A stretch of 5,076 nucleotides of DNA from CBDDRG01 sp965232975 (GTDB lineage: Bacteria; Pseudomonadota; Gammaproteobacteria; Pseudomonadales; Porticoccaceae), in contig CBDDRG010000194.1 of assembly GCA_965232975.1 (NCBI GenBank), positions 1-5,076 of the forward strand. The letters run 5' to 3'. Shown piece by piece: positions 1 to 5,076 of the stretch; positions within the stretch are counted from its first letter, which is position 1, and every line of letters starts with the position of its first letter. The notes beneath the pieces were generated by a model. It was not told where the DNA came from. It made no database searches and worked only from the letters and a program-made list of their open reading frames with translations. A program made the position numbers and the translations under genes.

Positions 1-39
1 CGTTTGGACAGCAAGTTGACGCCTTTTTGCTTCACCCAT
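1..39 (-). CDS. N-terminus of an unidentified protein (partial, runs off the left edge)
   Basis: Thirteen codons are visible, reading MGEAKRRQLAVQT from an ATG at 39-37. A Shine-Dalgarno-like GAGG lies 7 bases upstream of the ATG, on the minus strand at about 47-50. The MGEAKRR opening is one I associate with the N-termini of several conserved bacterial proteins of poorly known function, but I cannot assign a family from 13 residues. The gene runs in the same direction as the tetR gene and starts about 200 bases beyond its stop, with a large palindrome between them, so it is probably a separate transcription unit. A perfect TTGACA hexamer sits upstream (minus strand, 103-108), but no good -10 box follows at the right distance. 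Initiation here is inferred from the ribosome site and the recognisable opening. Confidence 0.5.
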   Translation of the reverse strand, partial: MGEAKRRQLAVQT

Positions 40-122
40 TGGGTGACCTCGATAAATCCGTTGAAACTGGCTCCCAGTCTAGCTTGTAGCCGGTTTGTGC
101 ACTGTCAACTGCCCGAAATAGG

Positions 123-222
123 TTGATCCAGCCCGCAAACAGATTGAAGCCGTTCAGGCTGAGCTGTGAGCTTGTCGAACAGTCGAAGGATCCAAGGCGA
201 ATGTATTTGCGGGCCGGATCAA
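123..222. repeat. 100-bp imperfect palindrome with 17-bp terminal inverted repeats
   Basis: The left arm (123-139) and the reverse complement of the right arm (206-222) agree at 16 of 17 bases. The only difference is A versus G at the eighth base. The arms enclose 66 bases; inner ATT/AAT (143-145 and 200-202) and GCC/GGC segments could extend the pairing with small interruptions. The element begins 21 bases past the tetR stop, so in tetR mRNA it would form a long 3' hairpin that could end or stabilise the transcript. It could equally be a small non-autonomous mobile repeat (MITE or REP pair). TA dinucleotides lie close outside both arms (119-120 and 223-224). It is not an integron attC site, because the conserved GTTRRRY/RYYYAAC core boxes are missing. 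Confidence 0.7.
151..189. repeat. REP-like core with internal short duplications
   Basis: The plus strand holds CGTTCAGGCTGAGCT followed by TGAGCTTGTCGAAC. This resembles the dispersed TTCGACAAGCTCAG-type repeats that I know from many proteobacterial intergenic regions. Here TGAGCT occurs twice (160-165 and 167-172), as if 7 bases had been duplicated inside the usual core. GTCGAAC (174-180) is nearly repeated as GTCGAAG (183-189). The core is flanked by GTTC and GAAC, which pair. The link to a dispersed repeat family is from memory; only this one copy is in the window. Confidence 0.5.
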
Positions 223-242
223 TAGCGTCCGCGGGGCCGGTG

Positions 243-899
243 TCAAAGTGCCGGCGGCTTGGTCGCGCGCAATGACCCTGGGCGCGGGCCGGCGCCGAAT
301 TCGGCGATAAACAGGCGCACCGCCAGCGCAATGCTGGCGCCGATCTCGGCGGCGTCGGGCGCGCCGAGGCCAAGCGCCGCGCGCAGGTGGATGTCGGAGC
401 GCACCAGGCTGATGTACTGGCGGGCGGCGAGGTCGATGTGATCGATGTGGACATTACCCAGACGCTGCTGCTGGCGTAGATAATCGGCCAGGCGGCCGGC
501 GGCATAGCCCGGTCCGCAGCGGTAGAACACTTCGGCCAGCGCCGGAAAGCGCGCGCCCTCGGCGACCACGATGCGAAACAGCGCCAGGGATTCGGGGCGC
601 AACAACACTTCGAGATATTGCCGGCCGAGCAGGCCGAGCGCCTCGGCCAGCGGCCGGCCGGCGACCGCACCCGCGTCCAGTGGCGCCGTCATCTGATTGG
701 CGAGCTCGGTGACGATGTGGCCGAACAACTCGTCCTTGCTGCCGAAATAGCTATAGATGGTGCGTTTGGAACCGCCGGCGCGGCGGACGATCTCGTCGAT
801 GCTGGCGCCGCGATAGCCGAATTCGAGAAATACCGCCATGCCCGCGCTGAGAATGGCGGCCCGGCGCTGGTCGGCGGTGACGGGAACGGTGGCACGCAC
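243..899 (-). CDS. TetR/AcrR-family transcriptional repressor, AefR-like C-terminal half
   Basis: This is probably the local repressor of the divergent efflux operon. The N-terminal DNA-binding domain is clear. In the 218-residue form, the helix-turn-helix spans about residues 33-52 (from SIDEIVRRAG to TIYSYF), followed by the family signature GSKDELF. The C-terminal ligand-binding half, with RFPALAEVFY and GRLADYL at about 117-141 and LAARQYISLV after it, resembles AefR-type regulators. I chose the GTG at 899-897 because GAGGA lies 7 bases before it and the N-terminal tail then has the usual TetR length. The frame stays open upstream, and an ATG at 995 would give 250 residues with a basic Arg-rich tail but no ribosome site. 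The presumed -10 box at 1000-1005 would place transcription start near 993, which also argues against 995. The ligand is unknown. Confidence 0.9.
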   Translation of the reverse strand: MRATVPVTADQRRAAILSAGMAVFLEFGYRGASIDEIVRRAGGSKRTIYSYFGSKDELFGHIVTELANQMTAPLDAGAVAGRPLAEALGLLGRQYLEVLLRPESLALFRIVVAEGARFPALAEVFYRCGPGYAAGRLADYLRQQQRLGNVHIDHIDLAARQYISLVRSDIHLRAALGLGAPDAAEIGASIALAVRLFIAEFGAGPRPGSLRATKPPAL

Positions 900-999
900 G
901 CCGCTGTCCTCACTGATTTCAGGCAGGTGGATGCACGCTTTGGGCCGCGCGCGAGCGCGTGGTCGCGTCGCGCGGATCGCTTGTGCGCCTGGCATCCGA

Positions 1000-1028
1000 A
1001 TGATACGGTACGGTACAGTACCATTAAT
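1000..1028 (-). promoter_or_regulatory. Candidate tetR promoter
   Basis: Read on the minus strand, TATCAT at 1005-1000 matches the -10 consensus at 5 of 6 positions. A poor -35 (ATTAAT, 1028-1023) lies exactly 17 bases upstream. The 17-base spacer is made of the GTAC repeats, so a bound repressor would cover the promoter and the gene would be self-repressed. Transcription would begin near 993, giving a leader of roughly 94 bases before the GTG start. The -35 is weak, so this is a moderate call. Confidence 0.4.
1003..1022. promoter_or_regulatory. Candidate TetR operator: four RTACN units with 5-bp period
   Basis: The plus strand reads ATACG GTACG GTACA GTACC, four consecutive 5-base units sharing the TAC core. 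GTAC is self-complementary, so the array contains nested dyads: GTAC-G-GTAC at 1008-1016 and the 11-bp perfect palindrome GGTAC-A-GTACC at 1012-1022. It lies between the divergent tetR and emrA-like genes, where TetR repressors usually bind, and no other dyad of this quality is seen between the two starts. Binding by this repressor is inferred from position and symmetry. Confidence 0.55.
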
Positions 1029-1065
1029 AATTGCGGCAAGTTCCCACCTTAATCCAGACGCCTTT

Positions 1066-1115
1066 CCCCGCGGCCCGTCGCCGCCGTCGGCAGGCATCGC
1101 GGCGCCGCGGTGGGG
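1066..1115 (+). other. GC-rich foldable leader ahead of the efflux operon
   Basis: CCCCGCGGC (1066-1074) can pair with GCCGCGG-T-GGGG (1104-1115) as two stems of 5 and 4 base pairs, separated by a 3-base bulge. The loop is itself GC-rich. An A-rich stretch (CAACAAAAAACC) follows, and the emrA-like ATG is 38 bases beyond the stem. There is no U-run after it, so it does not look like an intrinsic terminator. It may simply reflect high GC content. Confidence 0.25.
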
Positions 1116-1153
1116 CAACAAAAAACCAGTTTCGGTAGCGCCGGGCCACCACC

Positions 1154-2212
1154 ATGAAAAAACCCCTGATCGTTGGCGTTCTCGCCCTGGCGTTGACAGG
1201 TGCCGCCTGGTGGGCGTTCGGTTGGTGGCAACACGGCCGCTTTCAGGAATCGACCAACAACGCCTATGTGCGCCGCAATGTCGCGGTGATCAGCGCCAAG
1301 GTGCCGGGCTATGTCGATCAGGTTCTGGTCCAGGAAAACCAGATTGTCGAGCGGGATCAGATTTTGTTTTCGCTGCACAAGGAGGCCTACGCGGCGCAGG
1401 TCGAGGGCGCGCAGGCCCGGGTCGCCAGTGAACAGGCGAATCTGGCCCGCCTGGAACAGCGTCTGAGTCTGCAACAGGCGACCATAGCCGCCACCGCTGC
1501 GCAGGTGCGCACCGCCACGGTGAGTCTTGAGCGCGCCAGCCTCGACCTGAAGCGCGCCGAAGCCCTGAAAGCCAAGGCACTCGACAGCCGCCAGCGCTAC
1601 GACCACGCGCTCAATGATGTTCGCGGCGGAGAAGCCGAACTGGCGCGCACTCGCGCCGAGCTGACGGCGGCCGAAGCGGAGGTTCGCGTGCTTGCCGCCG
1701 AACGGGAACAGGCGGCCGCCGACCATCGGCGCGCCGCCGCGGATCTGCGCCTCGCCCAGATCAATCTCTACCTCGCCGACGTGCGCGCACCCTGGGCCGG
1801 CATCGTCGGCAGCAAGTTCATCCAGGCCGGCGATTACGTCAGTGTCGGCGCGCGCAAGATGGCGCTGGTGGCGCTCGCCGAGGTCTGGGTATCCGCCAAC
1901 TTCAAGGAGACCCAGCTCACCGCGATGGTGCCGGGCCAGCGCGCGACCGTGGTCATCGACAGCTTCCCGGATCAGCTCCTCACCGGCTCCGTCGATAGCC
2001 TGGCGCCGGCCAGCGGCGCCGAGTTCAGCCTGTTGCCGCCCGATAACGCGACCGGCAACTTCACCAAGATCGTGCAGCGGGTGCCGGTGCGGATTGCGCT
2101 CGATCCCGACAGTCCGATCCTCGACCATCTGCGCCCGGGCATGTCGGCGACCGTGACGGTCGATACCCGCACGGCGCCCGCTCTCCGCGACGCTGCCGCC
2201 GCCCTGCGCTGA
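1154..2212 (+). CDS. emrA: EmrA-like membrane fusion (periplasmic adaptor) protein, HlyD family
   Basis: This adaptor links the inner-membrane pump to an outer-membrane channel in a tripartite multidrug efflux system. The 352-residue protein has one N-terminal membrane anchor (about residues 5-25, after MKKP). The first lipoyl/barrel half begins with the EmrA-type STNNAYVRRN at 33-42 and VPGYVDQVLV. A long Ala/Glu/Arg-rich coiled-coil hairpin covers about 80-205. The second lipoyl half follows (VRAPWAGIVG at about 210-219), then the barrel with the strong EmrA signature FSLLPPDNATGNFTKIVQRV (291-310). It is shorter than E. coli EmrA (about 390 residues), mainly at the cytoplasmic N-terminus. 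The ATG is the first possible start in frame, because a TAG lies 18 bases upstream. No clear Shine-Dalgarno precedes it. The pump gene follows after 21 bases. The symbol is by family; the substrate is unknown. Confidence 0.93.
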   Translation: MKKPLIVGVLALALTGAAWWAFGWWQHGRFQESTNNAYVRRNVAVISAKVPGYVDQVLVQENQIVERDQILFSLHKEAYAAQVEGAQARVASEQANLARLEQRLSLQQATIAATAAQVRTATVSLERASLDLKRAEALKAKALDSRQRYDHALNDVRGGEAELARTRAELTAAEAEVRVLAAEREQAAADHRRAAADLRLAQINLYLADVRAPWAGIVGSKFIQAGDYVSVGARKMALVALAEVWVSANFKETQLTAMVPGQRATVVIDSFPDQLLTGSVDSLAPASGAEFSLLPPDNATGNFTKIVQRVPVRIALDPDSPILDHLRPGMSATVTVDTRTAPALRDAAAALR

Positions 2213-2233
2213 GCGCGTCGGCGGCGCCAGCGC

Positions 2234-3808
2234 ATGATTGAACCGGCCGCTACCCCCGCGCCTGGCACAGCGCCCCCGCCACCGGATCAGGTGTCGGCCG
2301 GTACCTGGCTGACGGTGTTTGGCGGCGTGCTCGGCGCCTTCATCGCCGTGCTCAACATCCACATCACCAACGCTTCGCTGAAAGACATCGTCGGCGCGCT
2401 GTCGGCGACGCTGGAGGAGGGGTCGTTCATTTCGACGGCCTACCTGACCGCCGAGATCATCGTCATTCCGCTCACCGGCTGGCTGGCCCAGGTGGTCGGC
2501 TTGAAGCGCTATATCCTGTGGAACACGGCGCTGTTCATGGCCGCGACCTTCCTCTGCGCGCTGGCGCAGGATCTGTACTCGATGCTGGTGTTTCGCGCGC
2601 TCGCGGGCCTGGTCGGCGGCACCCTGATCCCGCTGTCGTTCACGCTGATCCTGACCCTGCTGCCGCCCGGCAAGCAGCCGATCGGCATGGGCATGTTCGC
2701 GCTGACCGCGACCCAGGCACCCAGCATCGGCCCCACCCTCGGCGGCTATCTGACCGAGCAGTTCGGCTGGCAGTCCATCTTCTATTTGCAGCTGCTGCCG
2801 ACCGCGGTGATGTTCTTCATTCTGTGGCGCGGCCTGCGCCCAGTGGCCGCCAATCCGGCACTGCTGAAAACCGGCGACTGGCGCGGCATCGCGCTGATGG
2901 CGGTCGGTCTCGGCGCCATGGAAATCGTGCTGGAGGAGGGCAATCGCAACGACTGGTTCGAGACCGACTGGATTTTGCGCGGCGCGCTGCTGGCCGGGTT
3001 CTGTCTGCTGGCGTTCGTCTGGGTGGAGTTCAGCGCGCGCAATCCCTTTATCAATCTGCGCCTGCTGGCGCGGCGCAATTTTGGCCTCGCCAATATGGTC
3101 AACATCGTGCTCGGCCTCGGCCTGTACGGCTCGGTATATGTGCTGCCACTGTATCTGGCGCAGATTCTCGGCTACAACGCCATGCAGATCGGTACCGTGA
3201 TGATGTGGGTGGGGCTGCCGCAGCTCATTGTGGTGCCGATCGTGTTGCGGTTGATGAAGGTCGTTGATCCCCGCCATCTGATCGCCATCGGCGCCGGCAG
3301 TTTTGGCCTCAGTTGCCTGATGAACATCCACATGAGCCCGGACTACGGCTACCAGCAGCTGATGGTCGCCAACATCGTGCGCGGGCTCGCAATGCCCTTC
3401 ATCATGCTGCCGCTGTCGGTGATCGCGACCGCCGGCATCGAAAAAGCCCAGGTCGGCTCGGCGTCCGGCCTGTTCAATGTCATGCGCAACCTGGGCGGCT
3501 CGGTCGGCATCGCGCTGCTCGCCACCTTTATCTCGGTGCGCCAGCGCTTTCATTCCGACCATGTCGTGGAAAATGTGTCGCTGTACCGCCCCGATACCGT
3601 CGAACGGCTGACCGCGATGCAGGCGCATTTCGCGAGCCTGGGCGCCGACGCCGCGCTGGCACAGGAGCAGGCGCTGCGCGCGCTCGCCGCCATCGCGCGG
3701 CGCGACAGCAGCATCATGGCGTTCAACGATGCCTTTTATGTGATGGGCGCCGCGTTTGTCGTCAGTCTCGTGTTTGTGTACCTGATGAAGAAACCGCAGG
3801 CGGCGTGA
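2234..3808 (+). CDS. emrB: EmrB/QacA-type MFS drug:proton antiporter (DHA2 family, about 14 membrane segments)
   Basis: This inner-membrane pump is expected to use the proton gradient to export hydrophobic toxic compounds through the adjacent EmrA-like adaptor. The 524-residue length fits the 14-segment DHA2 family. A Pro/Ala-rich cytoplasmic tail (about 1-22) precedes segment 1. The loop motif GWLAQVVGLKRY (82-93) is the MFS motif A region, GPTLGGYL (166-173) is the antiporter motif C, and LEEGNRNDWF (233-242) is typical of DHA2 pumps. A large polar loop near 437-490 precedes the last membrane segment (about 500-517), and the protein ends in a basic tail. The DHA2 segment-1 motif normally has Asp (LDxTIxN), but here it is Asn41 (VLNIHITNASL). 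Glu74 in segment 2 is another membrane-embedded acid. No strong ribosome site precedes the ATG; translation may be coupled to the upstream gene. The substrate cannot be inferred. Confidence 0.93.
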   Translation: MIEPAATPAPGTAPPPPDQVSAGTWLTVFGGVLGAFIAVLNIHITNASLKDIVGALSATLEEGSFISTAYLTAEIIVIPLTGWLAQVVGLKRYILWNTALFMAATFLCALAQDLYSMLVFRALAGLVGGTLIPLSFTLILTLLPPGKQPIGMGMFALTATQAPSIGPTLGGYLTEQFGWQSIFYLQLLPTAVMFFILWRGLRPVAANPALLKTGDWRGIALMAVGLGAMEIVLEEGNRNDWFETDWILRGALLAGFCLLAFVWVEFSARNPFINLRLLARRNFGLANMVNIVLGLGLYGSVYVLPLYLAQILGYNAMQIGTVMMWVGLPQLIVVPIVLRLMKVVDPRHLIAIGAGSFGLSCLMNIHMSPDYGYQQLMVANIVRGLAMPFIMLPLSVIATAGIEKAQVGSASGLFNVMRNLGGSVGIALLATFISVRQRFHSDHVVENVSLYRPDTVERLTAMQAHFASLGADAALAQEQALRALAAIARRDSSIMAFNDAFYVMGAAFVVSLVFVYLMKKPQAA

Positions 3809-3930
3809 CCGGGCCATCGTCCGGGCGCGCCAATCTTCCCAATTCAGGTGCCACAGCGGCGTCGGCGTCGATGGGTTCACCGCCGGCCCACGGGTGCTTG
3901 CGGTGCGACCAATTATTGTTGAGCTGTGCT

Positions 3931-4512
3931 TCAGCCGGGGGGAATGGGCTGGGGGCTCGACCGGGGCTCGACCGGAATGGCGCCACCAAAATGGGCCGCC
4001 AGTGCGGCTCGAAACTGCTCCGCCCGGGCGGGCAGCCCGGTGCGGCGCCAAGTGTCCGCCTGAGCTGCGACGGCGCGCCCGAAACGGCTCGCGTCGCCGA
4101 TCGGTTCGCTCAGATTATCCAAACTAATGCGAAAGGGATGGCGGGCGGCAGCGGCGAATAGACACTCCAGCGCCTGGGGCTTGACTTCGACCCGCTCGAA
4201 CGCCCGTTGCTGGGCGGCCGAGCGGCTATCGGGGTAGTACCAATAGCCGTAGTCCGCCAGCTTGCGGCGTTCGTCCCCGGCCAGGCACCAGTGCGCAACT
4301 TCGTGCAGGGCACTGGCAAAGTAGTTGGCGCGATAAATAATTCGATGATATGGCCGGGTGGCGTCCGCCGGCTGGTACAGGGGCTCGCTGCCGCCACCGA
4401 CCAACAGCGTCTGGTAGCGCGCAAAAAAGCATTGGTCGAACAGCAATTCCACGGTCTCGCTCCGGTGACCGGCGGTCCGCCTGCATGGGCTGGCTGTTGG
4501 TTGCGCTGACAT
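3931..4512 (-). CDS. epmC: Elongation factor P hydroxylase EpmC (YfcM family)
   Basis: EpmC hydroxylates the lysine of translation factor EF-P that EpmA and EpmB have already modified with beta-lysine. It is a cytoplasmic, metal-dependent enzyme. The 193-residue product (E. coli about 180) carries the family landmarks in order: EPLYQPADATRPYHRI (43-58), the metal-site HEVAHWC (70-76; His70 and His74), YGYWYYPD (88-95), and FERVEVKPQALECLF (105-119), where Glu106 or Glu109 could be the carboxylate ligand. The ATG at 4512 was chosen because GGGAGG lies 3 bases before it; a TTG start at 4551 would add 13 residues without resemblance to the family. The last 13 or so residues (Pro-rich, VEPRSSPQPIPPG) lie beyond the conserved domain and contain an 11-base tandem duplication. 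It is convergent with the efflux operon and functionally unrelated to it. EF-P, epmA and epmB are not in the window. Confidence 0.92.
   Translation of the reverse strand: MSAQPTASPCRRTAGHRSETVELLFDQCFFARYQTLLVGGGSEPLYQPADATRPYHRIIYRANYFASALHEVAHWCLAGDERRKLADYGYWYYPDSRSAAQQRAFERVEVKPQALECLFAAAARHPFRISLDNLSEPIGDASRFGRAVAAQADTWRRTGLPARAEQFRAALAAHFGGAIPVEPRSSPQPIPPG
3952..3973. repeat. Exact 11-bp tandem duplication in the 3' end of epmC
   Basis: GGGGCTCGACC occurs twice back to back (3952-3962 and 3963-3973). Eleven is not a multiple of three, so gaining or losing one unit changes the frame of the epmC tail. With both copies the gene stops at 3931; with one copy the reading frame would run on through the following DNA without an early stop. 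The conserved enzyme domain ends before the repeat. Confidence 0.85.
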
Positions 4513-4753
4513 TTGCCTCCCGCGGCTCGGCTGGCCGACATCGGCGACCAACTCTTGCGCAAATTTCCGGATTCGACCCAGTATTTTTCATGATCCCACT
4601 GCCATCGCCACGGATACCGACAATGGCGACGCCATCGTCTTGAGGGTGCTTTCCGCGCTCGATGGACGAGGTTATATCTGCCTGGCGCGTGGATCGGCGG
4701 CAACATCGCGCCGGCGACAGACTGCGATATATTGGCACAACTACCGGCAGGTG

Positions 4754-4770
4754 CCGCAGCGGCGCTGCGG
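4754..4770. repeat. Perfect 7-bp hairpin with 3-base loop
   Basis: CCGCAGC (4754-4760), loop GGC, GCTGCGG (4764-4770). The stem is fully paired and six of its seven pairs are G-C. No T-run follows on either strand, so it is not a standard terminator. Confidence 0.6.
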
Positions 4771-4773
4771 TGA

Positions 4774-4785
4774 CCGACCGGTCGG
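4774..4785. repeat. Perfect 12-bp palindrome CCGACCGGTCGG
   Basis: The twelve bases equal their own reverse complement, which is the form expected of a dimeric regulator's binding site. It starts 3 bases after the preceding hairpin. No gene start lies close by on the plus strand, and epmC starts about 260 bases away, so a regulatory role is speculative. Confidence 0.5.
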
Positions 4786-4808
4786 CAGAGTGTCCTGGAG
4801 CGCCTTGT

Positions 4809-4830
4809 CCGGCGGGGTGTCCACCGCCGG
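4809..4830. repeat. 7-bp inverted repeat CCGGCGG/CCGCCGG
   Basis: The arms are 4809-4815 and 4824-4830, with an 8-base loop. Only TTT follows on the plus strand, so a terminator is possible but weakly supported. TACAAT lies 8 bases beyond. Confidence 0.45.
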
Positions 4831-4897
4831 TTTCAGACTACAATGAATTTCGTCGCCGGTGGGGCAGAGCACAATGCTCCGGGGTGTCGGCGAGGGT

Positions 4898-4913
4898 GCG
4901 ACAAGCATGTCGC
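4898..4913. repeat. Perfect 6-bp hairpin GCGACA/TGTCGC
   Basis: The arms are 4898-4903 and 4908-4913, with a 4-base loop AGCA. It lies about 25-30 bases outside the likely end of the insertion element, so it probably belongs to the host flank rather than to the element. Confidence 0.5.
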
Positions 4914-4940
4914 CAGATTAACCGAAGCAACGCAGGACTA

Positions 4941-5076
4941 GTACTCCGTTCCAGAAATATGCTTACACATCATGTCAATTCCAAGTCGAAGCGTTGCCAT
5001 TGAAAGACGACGGGCTGCTCGTTCATTTCGGCGATTCCCTTGAGGATGCGTTGCTTCAATTCATCCTTGGACGACA
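4941..5076 (-). mobile_element. Right-hand portion of a probable IS630-family insertion sequence
   Basis: The transposase enters from the right edge and ends at 4970, so the terminal repeat should lie just to its left. IS630 elements insert at TA. TA dinucleotides at 4939-4940 and 4942-4943, followed by CTCCGTTCCAG, are plausible boundaries about 30 bases past the stop. The exact end cannot be fixed without the other terminus. The start given is a best guess. Confidence 0.35.
4970..5076 (-). CDS. C-terminal end of an IS630-like transposase (partial, runs off the right edge)
   Basis: The last 34 residues are visible, with a TGA stop at 4972-4970. The segment starts SSKDELKQRI and continues LKGIAEMNEQPVVFQWQRFD before LELT and the stop. 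This pattern, a helix opening with S-K-(D/E)-EL-xxRI and then a conserved (E/N)xxPVVFxW strand just before the end, resembles the tail of IS630-family DDE transposases. The catalytic residues lie outside the window, so it cannot be seen whether the gene is intact. The family assignment rests on recalling this C-terminal pattern. Confidence 0.65.
   Translation of the reverse strand, partial: SSKDELKQRILKGIAEMNEQPVVFQWQRFDLELT

Larger units (their letters stand above)
4513..4969. other. Gene-free stretch between epmC and the transposase
   Basis: None of the open frames on either strand here gives a product I recognise; they have the Arg/Pro/Ala-rich look of chance frames in GC-rich DNA. The epmC promoter should lie in the left part on the minus strand, but I see no convincing -35/-10 pair. 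The right half (4754-4913) contains four compact inverted repeats, listed separately. TACAAT at 4839-4844 is a good plus-strand -10 hexamer but lacks a matching -35, and any transcript would soon meet the mobile element; the first ATG after it (4874) opens only 15 codons. Confidence 0.6.

Noticed and set aside
80..108. Minus-strand TTGACA (103-108) as a promoter for the left-edge gene
   Set aside because: The -35 hexamer is perfect, but the hexamer 17 bases on is AAGCTA, and other nearby candidates are at the wrong spacing.
123..222. Integron attC site
   Set aside because: The size and symmetry fit, but the conserved GTTRRRY and RYYYAAC boxes are missing.
32..670. A 212-codon minus-strand frame overlapping the tetR gene
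   Set aside because: It overlaps the well-supported repressor frame, has low-complexity Arg/Ser/Ala/Pro content and crosses the palindrome; it is a shadow frame.
3878..3905. CACCGC/GCGGTG inverted repeat as a terminator between the convergent genes
   Set aside because: The loop is 16 bases, the stem only 6, and no T-run follows on either strand. I see no convincing terminator in 3809-3930.
1049..4051. A 1000-codon open frame on the minus strand opposite the efflux operon
   Set aside because: It is antisense to two clear genes and its product is rich in His, Gln, Arg, Gly and Asp with no recognisable domain, which is what the complement of GC-rich membrane-protein codons gives.
4741..4880. 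Riboswitch or tRNA in the hairpin-rich region
   Set aside because: I could not match a cobalamin-type or other riboswitch core, nor a tRNA cloverleaf with T-loop, to these bases.
4662..5003. A 113-codon plus-strand frame in the gene-free region
   Set aside because: It shows no family resemblance, has no ribosome site that I can see, and runs into the transposase coding strand from the opposite side.

Overview
The window reads as GC-rich chromosomal DNA from a gammaproteobacterium. The best pointer is an EpmC (EF-P hydroxylase) gene, a family known essentially from that class. GC-rich codon use and a TetR/EmrA/EmrB drug-efflux locus fit. The species cannot be named from what is here.

Layout, left to right. 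At the left edge (1-39, minus) is the first 13 codons of an unidentified protein. Between it and the regulator is a 100-bp imperfect palindrome (123-222) whose 17-bp ends match at 16 of 17 positions and whose centre carries a REP-like core. A TetR-family repressor gene lies on the minus strand (243-899, or 243-995 with an upstream ATG). It diverges from a two-gene plus-strand operon: an EmrA-like membrane fusion protein (1154-2212) and an EmrB/QacA-type MFS pump (2234-3808), 21 bases apart. The shared control region holds a striking 5-bp-period repeat of GTAC units (1003-1022), a good candidate for the repressor's operator, followed by a GC-rich leader that can fold (1066-1115).

Convergent with the efflux operon is epmC (3931-4512, minus). 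Upstream of it is about 457 bases without a recognisable gene (4513-4969) but with four compact perfect inverted repeats. At the right edge is the last 34 codons of a transposase that resembles the IS630 family (4970-5076, minus), so a mobile element enters the window there.

How the parts work together: the repressor probably binds the divergent promoter region and is released by a toxic compound. That would switch on EmrA and EmrB, which with an outer-membrane channel encoded elsewhere would pump the compound out of the cell. EpmC is functionally separate: it finishes the lysine modification of translation factor EF-P. I see no convincing new multi-gene system. The points most worth a second look are the 100-bp palindrome, the GTAC operator array, the hairpin cluster next to the insertion element, and the Asp-to-Asn change in the pump's first membrane segment.
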